From contig CAJQUN010000152.1 of assembly GCA_907163345.1 (NCBI GenBank), positions 1,116,001 through 1,180,000 of the forward strand: a DNA stretch of 64,000 nucleotides, given 5' to 3'. Both the position numbers and the translations under genes were made by a program. Below are positions 10,701-23,050 of the stretch, in pieces; position 1 is the first letter of the stretch; the number at the start of each line of letters is the position of its first letter. The notes beneath the pieces were generated by a model, which worked only from the letters and a program-made list of their open reading frames with translations, made no database searches and was not told the origin of the DNA. Source of the stretch: Haberlea rhodopensis (taxonomy: Eukaryota; Streptophyta; Magnoliopsida; Lamiales; Gesneriaceae).

Positions 10701-11377
10701 CTAGTTGTGGAGTTTTGGATTTATGTGATAAGACATCTATACTTGAACCAATAGTAATGTTGGAATGTGTGATTTTTGTAAACTTCATATGAAGAATAAT
10801 ATCAAAACCTTACTATAAATTAAGGTTTGAGATGATAATGAGTATTTAATAAAGAATTTGAAAAGAATTTTTTTGTATAAGTACCGGTATGTGCACTTAT
10901 GGACTAGAATGAATACGCTTGTAACACATGATAATTGGTGGTATGTTAATACTAAGTCAAGATGATTGATAATAATACTAATGAACGAGTATTGATACTT
11001 GTGTAATGGCTCGCGAAGTCTTTGGACATGTATATGTGATTTGAGAGTTTGAATATTCTTGCAAGAACTCTGTCTAATGTTGAAAATCAATGAATATTAA
11101 TGAACGAGGTATTGCTATTTTGTACTCGGAAATTATGATTGATACAAGATTTTGTATACTACCTTATGAGACGATAATCTTGAGATTGGAGTTTAGTGTT
11201 CATATGTGAAGCATCTTGTTCGGGCACTGGTTTGAACAGACCGTGTGTGATCCAATAAGATGTTCGACGGTATGTCCACTTTCTCTTTGACATTTATATT
11301 GCATGTGAATCATTTCTGACATTTTTCATGTAAGTGTACTTAAATTTCGGGGATGAAATTTATTAGTACGGGAGAAT
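7742..11377 (+). pseudogene. Degenerate interior of D (gag-pol not recognisable) and PPT
   Basis: AT-rich, full of stops in all frames, no domain I can name. Imperfect repeats of 'gatgaataatgccg' occur at 8,296-8,412. The right edge keeps the chromovirus-type end: 'aaatttcggggatgaaattt' and a purine tract before the 3' LTR (about 11,343-11,377). Its length, 3.6 kb, is shorter than a complete chromovirus interior, so internal deletion is likely. Confidence 0.6.
8296..8412 (+). repeat. Imperfect short tandem repeats in D
   Basis: About five copies of a 'gatgaataatgccg' core (variants gatgataatgtcg, gatgataatgccaatgtcg) with copy lengths of roughly 18-30 bp. No coding meaning seen. Confidence 0.5.
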
Positions 11378-12974
11378 TGTGACGCCTGGAACATAATTAC
11401 ATTAATCAAAATTGAGTTAATGTAAATAATTAAGGGGTAATTACAAATGAGTGCCATTTTGTATTTGAACTGGGTTTCGAGATAAATCGAGTGTGATTAA
11501 GAATTTTGATTGAATCATAATTATTGAATTAATAATTGGTTTAAATGAATCATGTGAATTATGAAGATAACTGTGAGTTGAAATTGTAGGGTAACTATTG
11601 AAGTTGAACAATAATTAGGGGATTGGAGATGAATAATAATTGGGGTGGGATTGTATTGCGAATTAAAGTTGAGGGACTGAAGTGCAAAATCAAATTAATA
11701 TACCCAACTCTTCTTCACATTCTACACCATTTTTCACATACCAAACCCCTACACTTTCTCTCAAACCCATCTTTCCCCTTCTCTTCTCAATCTCTTGTGG
11801 AGCTTAGATCAATGATTGGTCTTGTTTAGTGTGTTGATTATTGTATTAGTAGAGATTGGGATTATGAATTATTTTGGGGAAATATGTAAGTGAAGTGGGT
11901 TTGTAGTTGAGAAATGAAGATTTACGGTGTTTCATTGTGTGTTTTTTTGTTTTTTGAAATATTGAAAGAAATGGAGTAGTATTATTATCTGGGTTGAGTT
12001 TGGTTGGGATTGGAGTGAATTGGAGAAGATATTTTTGAGGTGCAGAGCTCCGCAATTGATCTCGGCGAGGGCGCCGATCGATCTTGACGGAGCGTACCTT
12101 AACATGAGAAAATTCAGAGCTCGCGATCGATCGCGAGCAAAGTACCGATAGATCGCGGCGGGCGAAGCCTACCAAGGCTGGGGTTTGAGCGCGCGATCGA
12201 TCACGGCTGGGTGCCGATCGATCGCCGCTATTCAATTTTTTTGGTGGTTTTTATGGTGTTTACGACATTCTAGGAAATCCGAAACAATGTAATAAGATTT
12301 CAATGAAAACCTTAGAAATGAATATATTTTGATTGAGTTAATTGATAACTCAAGTTAACAAATGATAAAATGTGATGATTTGAGTAGTATACATGGTACT
12401 ATTAATCATAACTGGTTATGATAGGAAGCATGACGAATTTGTATGATATGTGTGGTATAGTTGTGTGAGTTATTGTTGAGATGTTAATATTGAATTGATA
12501 TTTAATATAGATACGGTATGAGTCTCCGATTGTCGAGGACGTCTAATCATGTTGTCAACTTTAATGTACGTAGTGATGTACGAGCATGTATGCGTAATGT
12601 TAATTATGATTCATATTTATGTGATAAGGTAATGAATTGAGAGCTTATGATACGATTGTAAATATTGTTGTATGAAATGAATTGTGATAGAATGGTGATA
12701 TGATATCATAGTACATGATGAACCGCTGTTGAGCGTGCGATAATCATTGTGCCGCCGCTATTGAGCGTGCGATGGGTGATAGTGCCGCCGCTGTTGAGCG
12801 TGCGATGTGATATGTTGAACTTTTATGGTTGAATTTATCCAATTTTGGAACCGATGAATTGTGAGTATGATCACAATAAATTATTGTTGGTGATGATTTA
12901 TTTGATTTTGGAATTGATGAATTTTGAATATTGTGATAATAGGAACAACGCGAGAAATCTCGTATGGGTGTGGT
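11378..12974 (+). repeat. 3' LTR of D, left piece
   Basis: Starts TGTGACGCCTGG after the PPT and runs until E inserts. The 5-bp target GTGGT is at 12,970-12,974 and again at 59,224-59,228, where the LTR resumes. It holds two CGATCGATCG doublets (12,124-12,155, 22-bp spacing; 12,194-12,224, 21-bp spacing) and a 33-bp repeat array near 12,722-12,812. Confidence 0.8.
12722..12812 (+). repeat. 33-bp tandem repeat in the D LTR
   Basis: Three copies of a unit with core 'ccgctgttgagcgtgcgat'. The 5' LTR has only two (about 6,727-6,780), so copy number changed after insertion. Confidence 0.65.
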
Positions 12975-14190
12975 TGGTAGCACTTATCACGTATGCTCAA
13001 ATTTACCATTCTCAAGTTAATAACAATAATGAATGTAGTAGTATGAGTAGAGATTGATCCCACGAGGAAGGATGCATTTTTGTGTTAATGATACAAACGT
13101 GTAGTAAAAAGGGGGGTTTTTGGAATTAATTAAACTACTACTAAAAATATATATGAATTAAACTAATTAGCAAGATTAAACTGGTGATTAAATTATGAGA
13201 AAAATGATTCTTGGTTTCCAGTCGACCCTACCTTTGAATTATGCATTCAATCATCGATTATCACAAAACAACATCAGTTAAAATTAATATTAACAATAGC
13301 TTTCAAAACTAGTAAGAATGATGAAACTTAGACAACATAATCCAAGTGTCTATATTTAATCTACTCAAGCATTTTCCCTAAGAATTTAACAACACCAACA
13401 ACAGACAATCATTAATCTTAGTTGCTTCAAAGGCCAATCATTAGATTGTATGTAAAAATCATTATATGGCCAATCTTATAATCAAAACACAACAATCATG
13501 GCAACAAATCATAGAAAAACATCTGGTACTCAATAAAAATCAATAAAAGAACATCAATCTCATGAAAAACATAAATTCCAAGGTTTTGTCTTCCTTCAAC
13601 CAAAAATCAAAATTATTTAGCCACTCATGACTAAATAAAAAACAACAAGATCTAATCTAGAAAGCATTAAATAAAATCTAGAGAAAGAGTTACTAAGGAG
13701 TAGCACGATTCCGGCTCGTCACTTCCGTCTTCGTTCTAAGTCTTCAAATCCTTCTTCCCGAAAGTGTGACAGAATTGTTCTAACTTTAAAAATATGATGA
13801 TCCCCAGATTTGAGGTCCCAAAATCATGTATATAGGGTAGGAGCCTGGTAGGGTAGGTAAAAATCTTTTCCGAAGATGGAAAAATCGAGTTTCCATAATT
13901 TTGAGGATTCTTCTGGCGATCGATGGTACAAGCCACCGATCGATCGCTGGCAATTTTTTTTCCAGAAATTTAAGGCTGGCGATCGATCGCTCAATCTCAG
14001 CGATCGATCACTGAGATCAATGGTACGTAAATTTTCTGTCGTGCTCGATCGATCGAGCTCTTCTCGGCGATTGATCGCGGGCCTCAGTCAACTTTTATGC
14101 ATTTTTCATGGTCTACTTCGATCCATTGTCAACTCCAATGCATTTCTTGATCCTTATTCGCCCTTGTTAGCTTGATTTCATCCACCTAAA
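12975..14190 (-). repeat. 3' LTR of E, distal part, truncated where it meets F
   Basis: Matches the right LTR (57,777-59,120) in inverted sense from its end (TGGTAGC at 12,975) to about 14,170. The final ~130 bp at the LTR start are missing; the sequence switches to the F LTR at about 14,191. Doublets lie at 13,915-14,060 and a TATA-like box (minus strand) near 13,828-13,836. Confidence 0.75.
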
Positions 14191-15711
14191 GCGTTTAATT
14201 GTCTACGATTTGGTATATTTTGATGGATGAATTGATGTTTATGCTACCTAATCGTATATTTGTATAAATATAGGATCAAAGAAATCAAGATAACAAGGGT
14301 GAATAAGGATCAATGAATGCATTGGAGTTGATAAGGATCAAAATAAACCAAGAAAAGTGTATGAAAAGAGTCAACAAAGATAAATACTCGGCGATCAATC
14401 GGCATTTATCCGCGATCGATCGTCGAAAGACGCTGGAAAAGACCCTGAAAAAAGAATATATCCGTGATCGATCGACAATAGTCGCGATCGATCGCCACAA
14501 TGTGTTGAAAGTCACGGATCGATCGCACATATCCGCGATCAATCACGAGAAGTTTCTGGCTGAAAAATAAAGGCTGGCGATCGATCGCCTACCATTAGCA
14601 ATCGATCTCTAGCAGGGTCCGTGAACGACAAGGAAAGCTGATTTTTACCATCTTTTGGAGATTCTATCACACCTACTTGCTTCCCTACATATAACCCACA
14701 AAAATCAGACCTTAAAAACTATCTAGATAGTTATGGTAGATTAGTTTAGGTCTAGTTTATAATTTTTCTTTCAATTTTGTTGAAGACGGCTACGAAGATC
14801 AAAGTGAAGATGGGAGTGACAACCTCGGCAGAGTGGAGATCGGATTGGTCTTGGTTTGACATGGTTTACGAGTTACTGGTTCCCGGAAGAGTTAATATCT
14901 CCATTTCTTTCCTTTCTTTTATTTATCGTTTTGGTTTAATTATGATTAGCTAGTTTTAATTCTTGGTTGAGGAAGACTAATACCTTGGATTTATTTATCT
15001 TGTGGAGATTCCTACGCTTTTGTTTATCGATTTTGTTGATTATCATTGTTTTTCTGATTTTATTGATATGATTTGTGTTTGTTTATTGGAATGACAACCT
15101 AATGACTTGCATATAATTTATTCCTAATTGGATATCAAATAAGAGATTGTTTGAGTAATCTAATTGAAGAAGCGACTAAGATTGATAATTGTCTGCTATT
15201 GGTGTTGTTAAATTCTTAGAGAAAACCATTGACGAAATTTATATAAACCGCTTGTGTTTATGTTATTTAGATTCATCGCTCACTAGTTTTGAATGGTGTC
15301 ATGATTTTAATTTTGATTATGCATAAAATGCTTGATTGATTGATGAAAGTTAAATTAGAACGCTTGGGCTAATTGACAATGAATAAGGCGAGGGAGGAAT
15401 TAGATTTTCAATTGATGATTATTCAAATACAACTGAGTCTTTTGTGAATCGATGAAATATATGATCTTTCCAAGGTAGAGTCGAGCGATACCAAGAATCT
15501 CTTTCATTAGTTTAATCTTTAGTTTTAATTTAATTAGTATAATTCACTTACAACCCCATCTTTTTATTTTAATTGTTTTGTTCTTGATTTTCATTAACAC
15601 AAGAATTCACATCTCCTCATGGGATCGATCCATACTCACACTACTACATTATTGTTAACTATCTTGAGGATTGAGTGGGGTTAATTTGGGCGTACACGAT
15701 AAGCGCGACCA
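14191..15711 (+). repeat. 5' LTR of F
   Basis: Begins at GCGTTTAATTG, which is about 35 bp inside the 3' copy at 18,672. Ends GCGCGACCA. It has CGATCGATCG-type doublets at 14,392-14,422 (21 bp), 14,465-14,494 (20 bp) and 14,516-14,545 (20 bp), and a TATA-like CTACATATAA at 14,685-14,694. Confidence 0.8.
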
Positions 15712-15716
15712 AATTT

Positions 15717-15733
15717 TGGCGCCGTTACCGGGG
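15717..15733 (+). promoter_or_regulatory. PBS of F, tRNA-Asp
   Basis: TGGCGCCGTTACCGGGG: complement of the plant tRNA-Asp 3' end with one mismatch, 5 bp after the LTR end. Confidence 0.85.
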
Positions 15734-15857
15734 AGGCTTTGTCTATTTTTGTGTTTATTTTTTTTATTTCATTTATTGTTACTTCCATTGCTATTGTGGT
15801 TTGTTTGTACTTGCAGGTAGACATCTAATCTCGAACCACTGAAGCACGATAATTGAC

Positions 15858-16534
15858 ATGGCGAAATATAGTAGCCAGGACGAATTGGAGTATCTTGTGC
15901 ACCAACTTGGCGTAGGGAATGGACAAAGCGCATACAACTCAAGTTGAAGTGACATCCAAATCTCAACTATGCAAATCAATGGATGAGCCCACCTCCACCT
16001 TACATGCAGTCTTATCTACTGTCATACATACCGCAATACCCGCCATGGCCGCAACAATCACAACCCACTACCCCTGGTGAGTCTTTAGAGGATCTTGTTT
16101 CAAAACTTAATGATATTACTTTGCAATTTCAACAGGAATTCAGGGGTAGCACTCAAGATTCGAGTACTCAATTGGAGCAAATAGCAGCATCGATCAATAG
16201 GATAGCAGCACGAACCTCAGACAGTATACCCTCCCGACGATGGAGGCACCAAGAGAGACCAGCATCAGTCACCTCAAGGAGTGATGAAGAGGTAGAAACC
16301 CCGGGGAAGGTGGTACTTACGCCACCCAAGCTAGAAGAGGAGATATATGTGCCACTAGAGGAAAAGGAGCTTGCACATCCTGCAACTCCAAAAGGTATGT
16401 CTCTAACTAAGCGTCATGTCAAATATTTAGAAGAATCATGTTCTGTGGAAGAAGGACCGAAGGTCGAATCTAGTGATGAAATGGACATGTTTGATGATTT
16501 TTTTCCAACGACGAGGAGAAGGAAACCCTACTAA
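15858..16534 (+). pseudogene. gag: Reduced gag of F
   Basis: An ATG at 15,858 opens MAKYSSQDELEYLVHQLG and stops at 15,945. A second open frame (15,983-16,534, 183 aa) is Pro/Tyr-rich, then has LEDLVSKLNDITLQFQQE and an Ile/Ala helix like the gag C-terminus of A (LENIVKV..LQFQQETRASIQ). The capsid region and zinc knuckle present in A are missing, so most of gag has been deleted. The frame ends at 16,534 just past the point where the protease frame begins, in another phase. It cannot make a normal particle protein. Confidence 0.7.
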
Positions 16535-16961
16535 ATGCACGGATCCAGGTATGTTCAATGTCCCATGCACGATTGCAAATAATAGAATTGATAAGGCCAT
16601 GCTAGATTTAGGAGCATCAATAAACGTTATGCCTTATTCAATCTATACATATTTAGAACTAGGACCTTTGAAAAAATCTGAAATTGCTTTTCAATTAGCA
16701 AATTGGTCTACTGTGCTCCCTAGGGGAATACTTGAGGACGTTCTAGTGAAAGTTGATAAATTGATCTTTCCTGCTGACTTCTACGTACTTGACATGGAAA
16801 ATGATAATAAATGCAGCCCTATTCTGTTAGGAAGACCATTTTTGAAAACTTCCAAATGGATAATAGATGTAAGTGGTGGTGTTTTTACTATGGAGTTTAA
16901 TGGTACTGAGCATGAATTAGGGGTAACTACTGATCGACTTGTTGACGAAGGAGGTATGTAA
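16530..16961 (+). CDS. Retropepsin-like aspartic protease domain of F
   Basis: The open frame 16,473-16,961 carries the gag-protease joint TKCTDPGMF, then the catalytic motif DLGASINVMPYSIY (Asp codon at 16,605) and the later ADFYVLDMEND and PILLGRPFLKTSK...VFTMEFNG strands. This is the plant Ty3/gypsy retropepsin fold, which cleaves the gag-pol precursor in the particle. The domain is uninterrupted and keeps the catalytic triplet, unlike the copies in A and E. It is out of phase with the gag frame and is followed by no reverse transcriptase, only a short tail and the 3' UTR. Confidence 0.75.
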   Translation, partial: TKCTDPGMFNVPCTIANNRIDKAMLDLGASINVMPYSIYTYLELGPLKKSEIAFQLANWSTVLPRGILEDVLVKVDKLIFPADFYVLDMENDNKCSPILLGRPFLKTSKWIIDVSGGVFTMEFNGTEHELGVTTDRLVDEGGM

Positions 16962-18671
16962 GATATTTTAACTGGAAATTCATGCATTATTACTACTTCA
17001 CCAAATTCTCCTTCTAAAAATCTTAATTCTAAATTACAGGTACCTGATATTGAGCTGAAACATCCTCCTGAACGATCTCAAGATGCATCTATAGAAAACG
17101 AGGTGATGAGAAAAAGGGTTGAGGACCTCCAAGAGGTACAGGGTGAATAAACATCGCCTTCGCATTGTCAGGAGAATACTGAGGTGGAAAAAGGTGGAAT
17201 TGGACACCAAACATGAGCCACCATGAGCACGAGCACTGGCGTCAGGCCACCGACGTTAAACAAAGGCGCTGCGTGGGAGGCAACCCAAGGGAAGTTAGTT
17301 TCCCTTTCCTTTTTATTTTTTATTGCTTTATTAGTATCTAATTTACCTTTCCTTACAATTTTGACTTACATTGGGGACAATGTAAGATTTAAGTTTGGGG
17401 GAGGGATTGATAGTGTGTTATTGTTTTCTTATTATTAAAATACAAAAAATTTAAGATTTTGAGCTCATAAATAGTGATGAACACGTGATTAGAATCACTA
17501 GCACATTATAAAACCTAATTCATAACATGCATGTTTGGAACATAGGTGAATTGTTAACCTTGGAACACTTTGAACTCTAATGCAAATTATGCTTTGACAT
17601 AGTAGTTGAATATTTTGAGCACGATATTGTCATGACTTGTGAAGTGTGCATAGCATAGTAAAGATTGTGTGAATTTTGTGATAGTCTTAGGAAGTCTCTG
17701 ATACATGTTAGAACTTAACTACACGCTCTTTGAGGCGTATGTCTAGACTACTTGCAAACATTAAAGTGATATAGGCGATCTTTGATGCGTTTGAGCCTTT
17801 CAAGCATACCACGTAAATAAAATCAATACTAGTACCCTTTTTGAGCTTTAAGGTAAAAGAATGGTTGTATGCAAAGCATATGAACAACCCTCATTCGACA
17901 TTCTTTGACTAGCTTACAATACTTCCCTAATAAGCCTAAATATGAATTTTATCCATACCTTTAAAGGGAGTATGATGTGTTTCATTCACATGCACTTATA
18001 TTGTCATTGAATCATATATTTGTGATATTGTTAAAAGAATGAAATGCATGAAAAAAAGGAGATACCTTACAAAATATATATATATGACTCCAATGGGAGC
18101 CAATGCAAAAAAGAAGAAAAGAATCGAAATAAGCCTTGCAAAAATATACAAGGTGTGAAAAAGAACAAAGTTTGAAAAATTCATGCCAGAAGAGAAGCTC
18201 TTTAGCATGCATATCATTATACTCTATTGTTTGATACATCTTATCCTTTCTTTCATAAGCCAATACCTAGGCCAAGAAACCAATACCTAGGCCAAGCTAC
18301 AAGCTAATAAAGACCTACTTGATTTATGTTTGCAAGTAGCTAAGATAGTGGAGTGTGCAAGTGAGCATATACTTGTGTGGGTGTACAACTTGAGCCGTTG
18401 TGAGTTTACATTTATTGGATCTATAATTTGTGCATGACACTTGTTTATGACCACGCACGCACGTTCGTTGCTCTGTTGAGTATGAGATGTATAGGGATTG
18501 AACTTGTTCCACTGTTAACTTTTCACCACCTTTCATTACTATGCATGTTTAAAATTGTTGAGGCATTAAAGTGAGGACAAGTTAGTTTGTTATGAGCCTA
18601 TGAGCCAGCAAAATGATTTTAGTTTTGTCTGATTTACTCGAGGTCAAGTAAAGAATAAGTATGGGGGAGTT
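16962..18671 (+). other. 3' region of F with two PPT-like tracts
   Basis: After the protease comes a short degenerate tail, then the block 'gacgttaaacaaaggcgctg' and 'ggaggcaacccaagg' (17,250-17,291) that ends the coding part of A, E and F. The hairpin TTACATTG-GGGA-CAATGTAA and the first PPT-like tract AAGTTTGGGGGAG lie at 17,366-17,404. About 1.25 kb of non-coding DNA follows, then the true PPT AAGTATGGGGGAG (18,657-18,669) before the LTR. Confidence 0.75.
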
Positions 18672-21610
18672 TGATATGACTAGAAATAGACACATATATT
18701 GCGTTTAATTATCTACGATTTTGTATATTTTGATGGATGAATTGATATGTTACCTAATTGTATATTTGTGCAAATATAGGTGGCATCAAAGAAATCAAGA
18801 TAACAAGGGGAAATAAGGATCAAGGAATGCATTGGAGTTGACAAGGATCAAAATAGACCAAAAAAGTGCATGAAAAGAGTCAACAAAGATAAAGACTCGG
18901 CGATCGATCGGCATTTATCCACGATCGATCGCCGAAACACACTGTAAAAGACCCTGAAAACAGAATATATTCACAATCGATCGGCAAGAGTCGCGATCGA
19001 TCGCCACAATGTGTTGAAAGTCACCGATCGATCGGCACATATCCGCGATCGATCGCGAGAAGTTTTTGGCTGGAAAATAAAGGCTGACGATCGATCCCAG
19101 CCAATACCGATCGATCACCAGCAGCGTCCGTGAACAATAAGGAAAGCAGGTTTCTACCATCTTTTGGAGATTCTATCCCACCTACTTGCTTCCCTAGATA
19201 TAACACACGACAATCAGACCTTAAAAACTATCTAGATAGTTAGGGTAGATTAGTTTAGGTCTAGTTTATAATTTTTCTTTCAATTTTGTTGAAGACGGCT
19301 ACGAAGATCGAAGCGAAGACGGGAGTGATGATAAGTGTGATTTTTACAATTAATTTGATATAAGATTAGGGGAGTTTTTGTAGTGATTCCTGGAAAATAT
19401 TACACGTTTTGGTATATATTTGTATATGTCAGGAATCGAGGTTCAAATGCATAAAAGTGGAGGAAATAAGCTATAAATGACGAAATATAACCAAACCGAG
19501 CAAACAAGGAAAAGGAGGGACGAAATCAAAAATTGTTGCATTTTAAGCATGGTGATCGATCGCCAGTTCCTACCGTCCATCCAGAAACATTTGGCGATCG
19601 ATCGCCAGTTCCTACTGATCGATCGCGGATTCAGAAATTTTTAAATAAAAAGGCAGAAACATGTGGCGATCGATCGCCGTTTCTCGCCGATCGATCGTCG
19701 GACCCGAAATTTTCAAGATTTTGTTTCCTTCTTGGTTATTTTGTGTCCAAACTTTGCATAACTCTCCACCACTATATATAGCATGCATTTGACTAAAATA
19801 GGGGACTTTTGGCTCAGAATTAACCTACAACACTCAGCCACCATCACCTTCATCCTCTACCAACCATCCATACACCATCAAACCATTGAAGAGGAGACGC
19901 ATCAGAAGAGACGGGACGACGGAGCAACGCAAGGAGTCAACACCTCTCGTTATTTCCGCATTTCTAACTCGTTCTATATTTCTATATTTTCCATTTGATT
20001 TTGATGTTTAGAATGTTGCTAAACAAGTTTATGCATTGTTATTTTATGCAGATTGTTGGCTAAGTTTTGTTGTTAAGACTTAGGGGATCCCATGTTTTGA
20101 ACCCAAAATTTTAATTAAGTTTTGATTGATTCTAACAATTCTTTGAGTTTAATTTATTGTTATTCATGCTTTCAATGGATTAATCATCCTTGATTGATTA
20201 TTGCGATTGAATTGACCATAGGAGATTGCGATATGATATAGTAAATTAAACCGTGGATTTCAGACTAAGATCGAAAGATAAACTCAAATACATGTGTGAT
20301 AGCAATAGATTTACCAAAATCAAAGGCTAGAAGTTTTCATAAATCAACATACAATATTGAGTGTTAAATAAGTGCATGATCATTGCCTTGTTGCATCTTA
20401 GTATTAGACTTGTTGTAACCGGACCAAGGTATAACAAGTGCAATAGGAAAACTCGTCACCTTAATTCTTAACTAATAGGCAAATTGTGGGGGATTGCATG
20501 GGTGAACCGAAAGTCTTGATAATTGTCTCTATTGATTCTAATCTTATTCGTTCTTGTGTGTTGGGTTAATTATTGAGTTAATTCGTCACTTTAGTTAAGT
20601 AATGATAACTAATTTTCGTTGGCTAAATATAGTTAAATTAATTGAGTTTGGTAATTATTTCCTAGTCCTCGTGGGTTCGACATTCATACTTTTCATATCA
20701 TTATACTAAAACTTGACACCATGCACTTGCGGTAATAAATCGCTAAACTGGAAAGTTTAAAATAATAGCGATCAAGTGACAACCTCCGCGGAGTGGAGAT
20801 CGGATAGTTTTTTTTCCTTTCTTTTATTTATCATTTTGGTTTAATTATGATTAGCTAGTTTTAATTCATGGTTGAGGAAGACTAATACCTTGGATTTATT
20901 TATCTTGGGGAGATTACTACGCTTTTGTTTATCGATTTTATTGAATATCATTGTTTTTCTGATTTTATTGATATGATTTGTATTTGTTTATTGGATTGAC
21001 AACCTAATGACTTGCATATAATCTATTGCTAATTCGATACGAAATAAGAGATTGTGAGTAATCTAATTGAAGAAGCGACTAAGATCGATAATTGCCTGTT
21101 GTTGGTGTTGTTAAATTCTTAGGGAAAACCATTGACTAAATTTATATAAATCGCTTGTGTTTATGTTATTTAGATTCATCGCTCACTAGTTTTGAATGAT
21201 GTCATGATTTTAATCTTGATTGCGCATAAAAAGATTGATTGATTGATGAAAGTTAAATTAGAACGCTTATTGACTATGAATAAGGTGAGAGGGGAATTAG
21301 ATTTTCAATTGATGAATATTCAAATAAAATTGAGTCTGTTGTGAATCTATGAAATAAATGATAATTTCCAAGGTAGAGTCGACCGATACCAAGAATCGTT
21401 TTCATTCGTTCAATCTTTAATTTTAATTTAATTAGTATAATTCACTTACAACCCCAACTTTTTATTTTAATTGTTTTGTTCTTGATTTCCATTAACACAA
21501 GAATTCATACCTCCTCGTGGGATCGATCTCTACTCACACTACTATATTATTGTTATCAATCTTGAGGATTGAGTGGGGTTAATTTTGGGCGTACACGATA
21601 AGCGCGACCA
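18672..21610 (+). repeat. 3' LTR of F, split by solo LTR G
   Basis: Starts TGATATGACTAG, is interrupted at 19,328, resumes at 20,780 and ends GCGCGACCA. Apart from G it is collinear with the 5' LTR. It has doublets at 18,900-19,110 and a TATA-like TAGATATAA at 19,195-19,203. Confidence 0.85.
19329..20774 (+). mobile_element. Solo LTR G
   Basis: TGATAAGTG...GCGATCA, flanked on both sides by AGTGA (19,324-19,328 and 20,775-20,779). It has no PBS, interior or PPT, so it is a solo LTR left by LTR-LTR recombination. It carries CGATCGATCG doublets at 19,595-19,625 and 19,667-19,697 (both 21 bp), a degenerate one at 19,553-19,583, and a TATA box ACTATATATA at 19,771. Confidence 0.85.
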
Positions 21611-22990
21611 CACATCAACTCCATCATACTTAGTCTTTGCTCAACCTCGAGTAAATCAGAGAAAATACAATCTTTTTGTTGGCTCACAACATCATAACAA
21701 ACTAACTTGTCCTCACTTTAATGCCTCGACAATTTTAAACATGCATAGTAATGAAAAGTGGTGAAAAATTAACAGTGGAACAAGTTCAATCCCTAGACAT
21801 CTCATACTCAACAAAGCAGTGAACATGTGTGTGTGATCATAAACAAGTGTCATGTACAAATTATAGATCCAATAAATGTAAACCCATAATAGCTGAAGTT
21901 ATACTCTAACACAAGTATAAGTACACTTACACAGTCTTCTCCACTATCTTAGTCACTTGCAAACATAAATCAAATAGGTATTTATTAGCTTGTAGCTTGG
22001 CCTAGGTATTGGCTTACGAAAGAAAGATACATGTATATCAAACAAGAGAGTATGGTGATATGCACAATATAAACTTCTTTTCTTGCATGATTTTTTCAAA
22101 CCTTGTTCATTTTTACAAGGTTTATTTCAAATTTTTTATTTCTTTTGGGCCTTGGCTCCCCTTGGAATCATATTTTTATCAATTTTCTCAAGGCATCCAT
22201 TTTCTTTCATGCATCTCATTTTTTTGACAATAAAGTTCTCAAAACATATGAATCATGATAGTACATATATGCATGTGAATGAAACACGTCATACTCCCTT
22301 CAAAGGTTTGGATAAAAATTCATATTTAGGCACATTAGGGAAGGATGATCAGCTATTCAAATAATGTTGAATGATGGTTGTTTGTATGCTTAGCATACAA
22401 CCATTCTTTTACATTAAAGCTCAAAAGGGGTAATAGTGATGATTTTGTTTACATGGTAGGCTTTAAATGCTCAAAAGCATCAAAGATGGCCTATATCACT
22501 TTCATGTAGTTAAGTTCTAGCATAGATCAGAGACTTCCTAAAACTATCATAAAATTCACACAATCTTCACTATCCTATGCACACTTCACAAGTCATGACA
22601 ATATCGTGCTCAATGTATACTAAGTCAAAGTATAATTTGCATTAGAGTTCAAAGTGTTCCAAGGTTAACAATTCACCTATGTTCAAAAATATGCGTGTCA
22701 TCAATTAGGTTTCATCATGGACTAATGGTTCAAAAGTCTAAGTTCATCACTAACTATGAGCTCAAATTTTTTCAAAGTTTTCATTTTTTTTGTATTTTTT
22801 TTAAAATAAGAAAGCAATAACACACTACTAATACCTCCCACATACTTAAATCTTACCTTGTCCCCAATGTAAGTCAAAATTGTAATGAAAGAGAAATCAG
22901 AAACTAATAAAGCAATAAAACGTAAAAAAGAAAAAGAAAACTAATTCCCCTTGGGTTGCCTCCCAAGCAGCGCCTCTGTTTAACGTCGAT
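21611..22990 (-). other. 3' region of E: LTR start, PPT, non-coding module
   Basis: On the minus strand: block 'ggcgctgcttgggaggcaac' (22,964-22,983), the ACATTGGGGACAAGGTAAG hairpin (one arm mutated) and first PPT-like tract (about 22,835-22,870), 1.2 kb non-coding, then TAAGTATGATGGAGT (21,632-21,618) and the first seven LTR bases TGATGTG (21,617-21,611). The G to T change in the true PPT may have reduced priming. Confidence 0.75.
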
Positions 22991-23050
22991 GGCCCGACGC
23001 CAGTCCATGGATCAAGGTGGGTTATGCGGTGTCACTCTATCCTTCATTCT

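Larger units (their letters stand above)
14191..21610 (+). mobile_element. Element F: Athila-like gag-protease element inserted in the 3' LTR of E
   Basis: 5' LTR 14,191-15,711 (first ~35 bp missing), PBS, gag remnant, protease, 3' UTR with two PPT-like tracts, 3' LTR 18,672-21,610 carrying solo LTR G. On its right the first 7 bp of the E LTR (CACATCA) follow directly. The left junction lost both LTR starts, so the left TSD cannot be checked. Same LTR family as E and A. Confidence 0.8.

Noticed and set aside
14129..14332. Foldback element or MITE
   Set aside because: The inverted repeat is fully explained by head-to-head LTRs of E and F.
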